In this document: positions 1 to 5,236 of the stretch, one piece after another
How the letters are laid out: each line of letters opens with the position of its first letter
How positions within the stretch are numbered: the stretch's first letter is position 1
Assembly (NCBI GenBank): GCA_945919165.1
Contig: CAMEIZ010000120.1
Span: forward strand, 1 to 5,311
Reading direction: 5' to 3'
Length of the DNA stretch: 5,311 nucleotides
DNA from: an uncultured Traorella sp.
GTDB taxonomy: Bacteria; Bacillota_I; Bacilli_A; Erysipelotrichales; Erysipelotrichaceae
Notes under the pieces: generated by a model
What the model was told of the DNA's origin: nothing
The model's input: only the letters and a program-made list of their open reading frames with translations
Databases searched by the model: none
Translations under genes and position numbers: made by a program

Positions 1-413
1 GCCGCTCTGTTTTGACACTGACTGTGGTTTTATCAATTCTGTTGTTTTTGTTTCTGTTAACCGGCTCACCTTTGATTATTCAAATTTATCATATTCAAAG
101 CGAAGCTGTTTTAGCTTTGATACCCTATGTATGTGCTGTTTTTGCTTTCCGTATCTGTTTCAGATGTTTTAATTTCACCATCTTCTCAATTTTAAGAAGT
201 GGAGGAGATTCTAAGATTATTTCTTTTCTGGACAGCGGATTGTTATTTGGAGTAGCAGTTCCGCTAGCTTATCTTGGCATTTATGTATTTGGTATGAAAA
301 GTGTAGCACTTGTATATTTATTATCTCAATCAGAACAGATCGTCCGTTTTATTCTCGGTCTGAAAAGAATTCAGAAAGGTTTTTGGGCAAAAGATCTGAC
401 ATTTATTCATTAG
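1..413 (+). CDS. MATE-family multidrug/Na+ efflux transporter, C-terminal part (5' end outside window)
   Basis: This is the last ~137 codons of an integral-membrane antiporter; the reading frame is already open at the window edge, so the TTG at position 12 is not the real start. Visible are hydrophobic segments starting LTLTVVLSILLFLFLLTG and EAVLALIPYVCAVFAF, then the segment FSILRSGGDSK followed by FLDSGLLFGVAVPLAYLG. The R-x-GGD turn followed by a helix ending in PLAYL is typical of the second half of MATE (multi antimicrobial extrusion) proteins, as is the basic tail KRIQKGFWAKDLT. MATE proteins export cationic drugs or metabolites in exchange for Na+ or H+; the substrate here cannot be told. 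The stop codon TAG (411-413) overlaps the AGGAGGAG ribosome binding site of the following phosphatase gene, so the two are probably co-transcribed and translationally linked. No truncation is seen at the 3' end. Confidence 0.85.
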   Translation, partial: RSVLTLTVVLSILLFLFLLTGSPLIIQIYHIQSEAVLALIPYVCAVFAFRICFRCFNFTIFSILRSGGDSKIISFLDSGLLFGVAVPLAYLGIYVFGMKSVALVYLLSQSEQIVRFILGLKRIQKGFWAKDLTFIH

Positions 414-419
414 GAGGAG
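412..419 (+). promoter_or_regulatory. Ribosome binding site of the HAD phosphatase, overlapping the MATE stop codon
   Basis: AGGAGGAG lies 3 nt before the ATG at 423, with the core AGGAGG 5 nt before it. Its first two bases are the last two bases of the TAG stop of the upstream MATE gene. The arrangement fits translational coupling and supports the ATG at 423 as start. Confidence 0.8.
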
Positions 420-422
420 CTT

Positions 423-1052
423 ATGAAAGAAAAAACTTGTATTATTTTTGATATGGATGGTACTTTATGGGATGCCAGTGATGCGGTCATTGCTGCCGGC
501 AATGAAATTATTGAAAAGACGACAGGAAGAGTGAATCATCTGAATCAGGAAATCATGAATCAGGTAATGGGTCTTCAAAGTGATGAAATCGCCAAGATTT
601 ATTTTCCCTGGCTGCCAGAAGAAGAAGGCTTAAAGCTGTGCTTGGAATGCATGAATAATGAAAACCGCTATTTGGCAAAACATGGAGCTGTTTTGTATGA
701 TCATGTCTTGGAAACACTCCAAAAACTTTCAGAAAAATACGATTTGATGATTGTCACAAATGCTCAAGATGGTTATGTGGATGCGATGTTTGAATATTAT
801 CCTATGCGTTCTTATTTTAAAGATTATGAAACATTTGGGCATACCCTGAAACCAAAAGGAGAAAACATTCGTCTGATTATGGAAAGAAATGGTTATGAAA
901 AAGCAGTTTATATTGGTGATACTCTAAAAGATTATGAAGCTTGTCAATACGCCAATATTCCAATGGTTTTTGCCAGCTATGGCTTTGGAACAGTAGAAAA
1001 CTATTGGAAAAAGATTGATTCTTTTCAAGAATTAGAAGATATTTTCCTGTAA
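423..1052 (+). CDS. HAD-superfamily hydrolase, phosphoglycolate-phosphatase-like
   Basis: This 209-residue cytosolic protein is a haloacid dehalogenase-type phosphatase that should dephosphorylate a small phosphometabolite by way of an aspartyl-phosphate intermediate. All four HAD motifs are visible: motif I FDMDGT with nucleophile D10 and acid/base D12; motif II IVTNA with T112; motif III lysine in LKPKG (K143); motif IV YIGDTLKD with D166 and D170 for Mg2+ binding. The stretch between about residues 17 and 95 is helical and matches the C1 cap domain that sets substrate choice in the Gph/PGMB group. The length is normal for the family. Substrate is not predictable from sequence; 2-phosphoglycolate, sugar phosphates or nucleotides are all possible. 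The start is supported by AGGAGGAG at 412-419. It follows the MATE gene with a 9-nt gap and is probably the last gene of that transcript. Confidence 0.88.
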   Translation: MKEKTCIIFDMDGTLWDASDAVIAAGNEIIEKTTGRVNHLNQEIMNQVMGLQSDEIAKIYFPWLPEEEGLKLCLECMNNENRYLAKHGAVLYDHVLETLQKLSEKYDLMIVTNAQDGYVDAMFEYYPMRSYFKDYETFGHTLKPKGENIRLIMERNGYEKAVYIGDTLKDYEACQYANIPMVFASYGFGTVENYWKKIDSFQELEDIFL

Positions 1053-1067
1053 TCTGAATCAGTTTTT

Positions 1068-1084
1068 ATGGTCAATATGACCAT
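1068..1084. promoter_or_regulatory. Perfect 17-bp palindrome, candidate operator (or weak terminator)
   Basis: The arms ATGGTCA and TGACCAT flank a 3-nt centre, ATA. The site lies 15 nt after the HAD stop codon and just upstream of the promoter region of the small membrane protein gene. The form TGGTCA-N3-TGACCA resembles operators of dimeric regulators such as the GntR/FadR type. It could also act as a weak terminator, because four Ts (1084-1087) follow the stem, but the stem has only three G-C pairs and a tight loop. The operator reading is inference. Confidence 0.45.
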
Positions 1085-1108
1085 TTTGTAAGATAAAAAT
1101 TCGGACTC

Positions 1109-1120
1109 TGCTATTATAAT
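1109..1120 (+). promoter_or_regulatory. Probable extended -10 promoter of the small membrane protein gene
   Basis: TGCTATTAT (1109-1117) is an extended -10 element, and it overlaps a perfect TATAAT at 1115-1120. No good -35 is found at 16-18 nt; TTGTAA (1086-1091) sits 20-23 nt upstream, which is too far. Transcription would start near 1124-1127 and give a short leader before the GGAGG at 1131. Confidence 0.5.
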
Positions 1121-1139
1121 AATCATATCTGGAGGATTT

Positions 1140-1463
1140 ATGATTGCATTTTTGATATGGTCCTGTTGCGGTATTTTCTTTTTTAGCATTGGACTTTACA
1201 GTTTCATCGCAAAAAAACCAGTTGGCTTCTGGGCGAATGATTGTGCACCTATCATGGTCACTGATATGAAGAAATATAATGCTGCTGTTGGCAAGCTTTG
1301 GATCGGTTTCAGTTTTTATTTCATGATACTGGGTCTTCCATTTTTGTTATGTCCACAGCGTAAAGCAGTTTTGCTTCTTTCCATTTTGATGCTGTTTTTT
1401 GGTATCCTTGGGATGATGCTGATTTATTTAAGAATTGAAGATAAATATCGAATTAATAAATAG
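1140..1463 (+). CDS. Small three-helix membrane protein of unknown function (GFWAN motif)
   Basis: This 107-residue protein has three likely transmembrane helices, at about residues 1-24, 50-71 and 75-97. A loop between the first two contains KKPVGFWAND (25-33 region) and then TDMKKYNAAVGKLW (41-54). The tail is charged (RIEDKYRINK). The GFWAN and KKYN-x-AVGKLW signatures recall small uncharacterised membrane proteins common in Firmicutes; I know of no assigned function, and the family resemblance is from memory. The start is well supported by GGAGG at 1131-1135, 4 nt before ATG. It appears to be a single-gene transcript, with its own promoter upstream and an intrinsic terminator immediately after the stop. 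A palindrome upstream (1068-1084) suggests it may be regulated. Confidence 0.75.
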   Translation: MIAFLIWSCCGIFFFSIGLYSFIAKKPVGFWANDCAPIMVTDMKKYNAAVGKLWIGFSFYFMILGLPFLLCPQRKAVLLLSILMLFFGILGMMLIYLRIEDKYRINK

Positions 1464-1490
1464 AAGCGGTTTGAAAGAAACCGTTTTTTT
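1464..1490 (+). terminator. Intrinsic terminator after the small membrane protein gene
   Basis: The stem CGGTTT (1467-1472) pairs with AAACCG (1478-1483) around the loop GAAAG. It is extended by a G-T and two A-T pairs and followed by seven Ts (1484-1490). It begins directly after the TAG stop at 1463. Confidence 0.88.
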
Positions 1491-1508
1491 CAAAAGTAAC
1501 GCAAAAAA

Positions 1509-1537
1509 TTGATTTTTATAATCCATTATGATATATT
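1509..1537 (+). promoter_or_regulatory. Sigma-A-type promoter of the CNNM transporter gene
   Basis: The -35 is TTGATT (1509-1514), followed by a 17-nt spacer and the -10 TATATT (1532-1537). A TG at 1529-1530 makes it an extended -10. Transcription should start near 1544, leaving a leader of about 40 nt. That is too short for an M-box Mg2+ riboswitch, and none is seen. Confidence 0.7.
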
Positions 1538-1567
1538 ATGTGCATTAATTGTTCTGGTTATTCCAGA

Positions 1568-1575
1568 CAGGAGGT
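1568..1575 (+). promoter_or_regulatory. Ribosome binding site fixing a GTG start
   Basis: CAGGAGGT lies 8 nt before the GTG at 1584. No ATG is in frame near this site before the conserved transmembrane region, so this strong site supports GTG as the initiation codon. Confidence 0.8.
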
Positions 1576-1583
1576 AATTTGTA

Positions 1584-2846
1584 GTGGAAGGTCTTCCCGA
1601 GCAGAGTCTTGGACTCATACTCATTTTCTTAGTTTTTTTCTCGGCATTTTTCAGTGCCTGTGAAACAGCTTATTCAACCTGTAACAAGATTCGTCTGAAA
1701 CAGATGGCAAATCGAGGCGATACACGTGCAGAAAACGTTTTAAAACTGGCTGAAAATTTTGATCAGCTGATTTCAGGAATTCTTGTAGGAAATAACTTTG
1801 TCAATATTTTTGCAGCATCTATTTCTACAGTGCTGTTTACAAAAATATTTATCACAAATGGTGCTTCCATTTCGACCATTTTCATGACAGTCATTGTTTT
1901 GATATTCGGTGAAATCACACCTAAAACACTCGCAAGAAACAATGCGGACAGTTTCGCCATGGGAACCTATCCGGTTTTGAAATTTACTTTAACAGTTTTA
2001 AAACCTTTTACATTTATTTTTAGTCTGTGGCAAAAACTGGTTAATCTGATCTTTAAAACTTCTGACAGTAAAGGAATGAGCGGTGAAGAGCTGATTACCA
2101 TGATTGAAGAAGTTGAAAAGGAAGGTACGATTGAAAAAGACGAAAGTGAACTGATTCAATCTGCCATTGAATTCAGTGATGTGGATATTGCTGATATTTA
2201 CACACCTCGAGTAGATATGGTAGCTCTTGATATTGAAGACAGCCGTGAAGAAATTGCTGCTACTTTTAAAGAAAACCCTTATTCAAGAATTCCTGTTTAT
2301 CGTGATACTATTGACAACATTATAGGATTTATTCATCATCGTGATTTCTATGAACTGGATGAGAATCAAAGTATTGAATCTATTCTTCAGATGCCTGTCT
2401 TTTTACCATTGACAACTCGTATTTCAGATGCTCTTAAGGAAATGCAGAAAAATAAGGTACATATGGCTATCGTCTGTGATGAGTTTGGAGGAACAGCCGG
2501 TATTATTACCATGGAAGATATCATTGAAGAGCTGGTTGGTGAAATCTGGGATGAGCATGATGAGGTTGTTGAAGAAATTCTGCAATTAGATGAAAACTCT
2601 TATAAAATTGACGGTACTGTTAATATTGATGAAGTATTTGAATTGTTTGGCATGTATGAAGAAGATATCTATGATTCCAACACTTTAAGTGGATGGATCA
2701 TTGAGATAAATGAAAAAGTCCCGGGTATTCATGACAAGATTCACTTTAAGGATCTTGAGATCGAAATCCTTGAAGCTGATGATCGTAAGATTAAATGGGC
2801 ACGTGTCACCAAAATCAAGAAAAACGAAGAAGAAGACGAAGATTAA
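1584..2846 (+). CDS. CNNM/CorC (HlyC)-family divalent cation transporter with CBS pair
   Basis: This complete 420-residue membrane protein of the CNNM/CorB group includes the Firmicute MpfA-type Mg2+ exporters, often annotated 'hemolysin family protein'. Domains in order: the DUF21 transmembrane domain (about 1-160), with FFSACETAYS near residue 22, GNNFVNIFAAS at 69-79 and FGEITPKTLA at 108-117, the conserved polar patches of the ion path; a helical linker (165-200); two CBS domains (about 205-260 and 265-325) with YTPRVDMVALD, YSRIPVYRD, DEFGGTAGIITMEDIIEELVGEIWDEHDE, which in the family bind Mg-ATP; and a CorC_HlyC domain (about 335-410). The end is acidic (EEEDED). Mg2+ efflux or resistance is the best guess; transport direction differs between reports for the family. 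The gene has its own promoter and terminator and so is probably monocistronic. All core motifs are intact. Confidence 0.92.
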   Translation: MEGLPEQSLGLILIFLVFFSAFFSACETAYSTCNKIRLKQMANRGDTRAENVLKLAENFDQLISGILVGNNFVNIFAASISTVLFTKIFITNGASISTIFMTVIVLIFGEITPKTLARNNADSFAMGTYPVLKFTLTVLKPFTFIFSLWQKLVNLIFKTSDSKGMSGEELITMIEEVEKEGTIEKDESELIQSAIEFSDVDIADIYTPRVDMVALDIEDSREEIAATFKENPYSRIPVYRDTIDNIIGFIHHRDFYELDENQSIESILQMPVFLPLTTRISDALKEMQKNKVHMAIVCDEFGGTAGIITMEDIIEELVGEIWDEHDEVVEEILQLDENSYKIDGTVNIDEVFELFGMYEEDIYDSNTLSGWIIEINEKVPGIHDKIHFKDLEIEILEADDRKIKWARVTKIKKNEEEDED

Positions 2847-2890
2847 AAAAATAAGCAGATGACGATGTGGATGATCGTTATCTGCTTTTT
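2845..2890. terminator. Bidirectional intrinsic terminator between convergent genes
   Basis: A stem of about 14 bp pairs AAGCAGAT (2853-2860) with ATCTGCTT (2880-2887). It continues with 2861-2866 against 2874-2879, including one G-T pair, around a 7-nt loop. On the plus strand it is followed by Ts to 2890 and stops the transporter transcript. On the minus strand seven Ts (complement of 2851-2845) follow the same stem, so it also ends the transcript of the DUF3783-like gene, whose stop lies about 34 nt away. Confidence 0.88.
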
Positions 2891-2920
2891 GTTAGTTTTG
2901 TATAAATCGTTTTGATTTGT

Positions 2921-3412
2921 TTATGCTTTTTGAAATTGTTCTAAAATCTTGATCTGATTTAACATCTTATCAGCATCCATGCCTTGAAGAATGATAAAGG
3001 ATTCCATTAACGCTTTTTCAATCTTTTCTTTATCTTCGTTAACTGGAAGTTTCATGATTTCCATGATCAATTCTTTTAAGCGTTTGGCTGTTTGAAATGT
3101 CAAATGTTCCTTCATGATTTCTTTAATGAGATCGGAAAAACTCCATAGAAGATTATGGGTGGTAGAAGCAGCACAAATGGGACTCAGATGAAAGTCTTTG
3201 AATTTCTGAGTCAGTATACTCATTTCTTCATCATTGTAATCAAAATAATAAACAAAGGGTTCTTCAAACAAAAGATGACTCTCTTCATGGTTTTCATTTA
3301 AAACCAAATCTTTCATTTCAGTATCAAAATCATTTTGATGAATATAAGAATAATGAACATTCATCTTTTCCATGATTTCTTTTGCGATATTGCAGACCAG
3401 ACATTTACTCAT
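2921..3412 (-). CDS. DUF3783-like protein with N-terminal CxxC, coupled to the TtcA-like gene
   Basis: This 163-residue soluble protein has no known function. It begins MSKCLVCN, with a C4-x-x-C7 pair that could bind metal or be redox active. A central part (about 48-110) contains SPICAASTTHNLLWSFSDLIKEIMKEH; the pattern of a short strand, then T-x-x-N-x-x-W and a helix, resembles DUF3783, recalled without a search. The C-terminal 55 residues are strongly helical and charged. The start at 3412 is preferred over the in-frame ATG at 3430 because AAGGAG (3425-3420) sits 7 nt before it. The first 8 nt (ATGAGTAA) overlap the end and stop codon of the TtcA-like gene, so translation is probably coupled. 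The tight linkage suggests a shared role with the thiolation enzyme, such as partner or sulfur/metal carrier; that is inference. Confidence 0.7.
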   Translation of the reverse strand: MSKCLVCNIAKEIMEKMNVHYSYIHQNDFDTEMKDLVLNENHEESHLLFEEPFVYYFDYNDEEMSILTQKFKDFHLSPICAASTTHNLLWSFSDLIKEIMKEHLTFQTAKRLKELIMEIMKLPVNEDKEKIEKALMESFIILQGMDADKMLNQIKILEQFQKA

Positions 3413-4238
3413 GTTTTTTCTCCTTGTCATAGTGATCTAAAAAGTGATATTTTCCATCATCATCAAAATAAGAGATGACTTGAGAAATATTGACATTTTG
3501 TGAACTTCGATATAGATTTTTTTCAATATACGGATTGGTTTTCTTTAATTCCTGAATAAGTTGTTTAATTTCTTTTCTTTTTGAAAAATGCTCTTCTTCA
3601 TCATCTTTGGTGAATTTACAGGCACATCGGATAAAATGCAGATCATTATGATTGCACCAGCGAATGATATCCTGCTCATGTATCAAATACATCGGGCGAA
3701 TGAGTTCCATGCCTTCAAAATTATCAGAATGCAGTTTAGGCATCATTGCTTGATATTGACCGGCATAAAACATCCCAATAAGAATTGTTTCAATGGCATC
3801 ATCAAAATGATGTCCAAGTGCTATCTTATTACAGCCACATTCTTTCGCTATTCGATATAAATGACCTCTTCTCATTCTGGCACAAATGAAACAAGGATTT
3901 TTTTCAAGTGTTGTCACATAGTTAAAAATATTTGTCTGATGTATTTCAATCGGAATTTCCAGTTTTTTCGCATTATCCTGAATACGTTTTAGATTTGCTT
4001 CATTGTAGCCTGGATCCATGACAATATATTTTACATCAAAATCCAGTTTGCCATGCCGTTTCAATTCCTGAAACAGCTTAGCCATCAGCATCCTGTCTTT
4101 TCCCCCGGAAATGCAGCAGGCAATGACATCATGTTCCTGAATCATATCATATTCACTGATACCGCGGACAAAGCGGGCCCATAATTCTTTTCGATATGTT
4201 TTTACAATGCTTCTTTCTGCTTCGCTCCATGTTTTCAT
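3405..4238 (-). CDS. TtcA-like ATP-pyrophosphatase (PP-loop), putative tRNA thiolation enzyme
   Basis: This cytosolic N-type ATP-pyrophosphatase belongs to the TtcA/TilS superfamily; its TtcA members adenylate a tRNA base and replace oxygen with sulfur (2-thiocytidine 32 in E. coli). Numbered from M1 at 4238 (277 aa), it shows a PP-loop CISGGKDR (SGGKDR at 44-49), YIVMDPGYNEANL, C116-x-x-C119 in NPCFICARMRRG, ALGHHFDDAIETIL (about 140-153), FEGMELIRPMYLI, and IRCACKF with C205 and C207. A CxxC plus a third cysteine about 90 residues later matches the [4Fe-4S] ligand layout of TtcA. The PP-loop ends in Arg where SGGKDS is normal. The start is uncertain: an in-frame ATG at 4277 would add 13 residues, but neither ATG has a ribosome binding site, and the best promoter lies between them. 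The real tRNA target in this organism is unknown; annotation as tRNA(Ile)-lysidine synthetase is less likely given the cysteines. Confidence 0.8.
   Translation of the reverse strand: MKTWSEAERSIVKTYRKELWARFVRGISEYDMIQEHDVIACCISGGKDRMLMAKLFQELKRHGKLDFDVKYIVMDPGYNEANLKRIQDNAKKLEIPIEIHQTNIFNYVTTLEKNPCFICARMRRGHLYRIAKECGCNKIALGHHFDDAIETILIGMFYAGQYQAMMPKLHSDNFEGMELIRPMYLIHEQDIIRWCNHNDLHFIRCACKFTKDDEEEHFSKRKEIKQLIQELKKTNPYIEKNLYRSSQNVNISQVISYFDDDGKYHFLDHYDKEKKHE
3420..3425 (-). promoter_or_regulatory. Ribosome binding site that decides the DUF3783-like start
   Basis: AAGGAG on the minus strand lies 7 nt before the ATG at 3412 and inside the 3' end of the TtcA-like gene. The upstream in-frame ATG at 3430 would place this site inside its own coding region and has no comparable site of its own. 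Confidence 0.8.
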
Positions 4239-4245
4239 GTCTGTT

Positions 4246-4274
4246 ATTCTATCAAATTTTGCTCCATTTTTCCA
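4246..4274 (-). promoter_or_regulatory. Candidate promoter of the TtcA-like gene giving a leaderless mRNA
   Basis: On the minus strand, TGGAAA (4274-4269, four of six matches to the -35) is followed by a 17-nt spacer and TAGAAT (4251-4246, five of six). A TGA directly before the -10 makes it an extended -10. Transcription would start at about 4240-4238, at or within 2 nt of the ATG at 4238. Prediction from sequence only. Confidence 0.45.
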
Positions 4275-4277
4275 CAT

Positions 4278-4308
4278 AATAAAACTGCAAATCTTTCAAT
4301 CTGCAGTT
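4278..4308 (-). terminator. Probable intrinsic terminator at the end of cysK (stem contains the stop codon)
   Basis: On the minus strand, AACTGCA (4308-4302) pairs with TGCAGTT (4289-4283). Four more A-T and G-T pairs close a GAAA tetraloop, giving a stem of about 11 bp. It is followed by TTATT (4282-4278), extending the two terminal Ts of the stem. The stem begins within the TAA stop of cysK (4309-4307). The T tract is interrupted by an A, so termination may be partial, allowing some read-through into the TtcA-like gene. Confidence 0.6.
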
Positions 4309-5188
4309 AATCAAATAAATCCGTTGACAAATAACGCTCTCCGGTATCAGCTAATAGTGCCACAACCGTCTTTTCCCTGTTTTCTTCAGCGAGCTTCTTT
4401 GCACTCATATATGCCGCTCCACTGGAAATACCGACTAAAATTCCATAGCAAGAAGCCAGCTGTCTAGCACCCTCATAAGCTTCTTCACTTGAAATTGTCA
4501 TCACTTCATCCACAACTTCCTTGTGGTAATTTTTCGGTATAAAACCGGCACCAATTCCCTGTATCTTATGCTTACCTGCTTCGCCGGTTGTGATCACAGC
4601 ACTTTCCTTTGGCTCTACACCAATGATTTGGACATTTGACAATTGCTCTTTCAGATATTGTCCAACACCGCTGATTGTACCTCCAGTCCCGATTCCGGCA
4701 ACAAAAATATCCAATTTGCCTTCTGTATCTTCTAAGATTTCTTTGGCTGTATTTTCATAGTGTGCAAGAGGATTGTTCTCATTTTCAAACTGTTGAGGAA
4801 TAAATGAATTTGAGATCTCATCATGAAGATGATTCGCCTCATCAATAGCCCCTTTCATACCCAAGGCTCCATCTGTCAGTACCAACTCAGCTCCATAAGC
4901 CTGAATCAGCTTTCTTCTTTCAACAGACATGGTATCCGGAAGAACAATGATGCATTTCATATGCAAAGCTGCACAAACCATTGCCAGTCCAACACCTGTA
5001 TTACCGCTTGTTGGTTCAATAATGACACTGTCATGATCAATGATCTTTTCATTGAGGGCTTGCTGAATCATATTCCAGGCAACACGGTCTCCCGGATTAA
5101 ATGATTCAACTTTTACAAGTAAGTTCTCTGTTAATCGAACTAATGGAGTATGTCCGATAGTTTCCAAAATACTGTTATATATCTTCAT
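4307..5188 (-). CDS. cysK: Cysteine synthase (O-acetylserine sulfhydrylase) homologue lacking the PLP lysine
   Basis: The family makes cysteine from O-acetylserine and sulfide using PLP in the cytosol. The 293-residue product starts MKIYNSILETIGHTPLVRL and keeps most signature parts: EPTSGNTG (58-65) for substrate binding, PQQF (131-134), GIGTGGT (165-171) for the PLP phosphate, KIQGIGAGF (208-216), GISSGAA (253-259) and DTGERYLST (281-289). The odd part is residues 29-38: the text reads SFNPGDRVAW where relatives have NPG-x-SVKDR. Four residues, including the lysine that forms the internal aldimine with PLP, are absent, by an in-frame change at 5089/5090. The stretch between PLVRL and LLVKVE also looks about four residues shorter than in E. 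coli CysK, in a variable loop. As written, normal catalysis is not expected. The start at 5188 is set by AGGAGGA (5201-5195); in-frame codons back to 5257 lie over the promoter and are not used. Confidence 0.85.
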   Translation of the reverse strand: MKIYNSILETIGHTPLVRLTENLLVKVESFNPGDRVAWNMIQQALNEKIIDHDSVIIEPTSGNTGVGLAMVCAALHMKCIIVLPDTMSVERRKLIQAYGAELVLTDGALGMKGAIDEANHLHDEISNSFIPQQFENENNPLAHYENTAKEILEDTEGKLDIFVAGIGTGGTISGVGQYLKEQLSNVQIIGVEPKESAVITTGEAGKHKIQGIGAGFIPKNYHKEVVDEVMTISSEEAYEGARQLASCYGILVGISSGAAYMSAKKLAEENREKTVVALLADTGERYLSTDLFD

Positions 5189-5194
5189 TTTATA

Positions 5195-5202
5195 TCCTCC
5201 TA
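5195..5202 (-). promoter_or_regulatory. Ribosome binding site deciding the cysK start
   Basis: TAGGAGGA on the minus strand (5202-5195) lies about 7 nt before the ATG at 5188. It selects this start over an in-frame ATG at 5257, which would add 23 residues that do not look like the family N-terminus. Confidence 0.85.
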
Positions 5203-5207
5203 GTGAT

Positions 5208-5236
5208 AGAATATGCATTTTATACAAAGAAGTCAA
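5208..5236 (-). promoter_or_regulatory. Probable promoter of cysK
   Basis: On the minus strand, TTGACT (5236-5231, five of six matches) and TATTCT (5213-5208, four of six) are separated by 17 nt. Transcription would begin around 5204-5201, so the leader is very short and leaves no room for a T-box or S-box riboswitch downstream of this promoter. The remaining upstream DNA to 5311 is AT-rich with no gene seen. Confidence 0.55.

Noticed and set aside
12..14. TTG as a start codon for a short 133-residue protein at the left edge
   Set aside because: The frame is open to the window edge, there is no ribosome binding site, and the protein aligns by pattern with the C-terminal part of a MATE transporter, so it is a truncated view of a longer gene.
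1538..1583. Mg2+-sensing M-box riboswitch ahead of the CNNM transporter
   Set aside because: The predicted leader is only about 40 nt with no extended structure.
3588..3860. Plus-strand open frame opposite the TtcA-like gene (also 1763-1960 minus, 4207-4467 plus and 4823-5104 plus)
   Set aside because: These are antisense shadows of well-supported genes, with no ribosome binding site or recognisable protein features.
4307..5188. cysK as a plain pseudogene
   Set aside because: There is no frameshift or premature stop and all motifs other than the SVK segment are kept, so it is described as an intact frame with a missing catalytic lysine.
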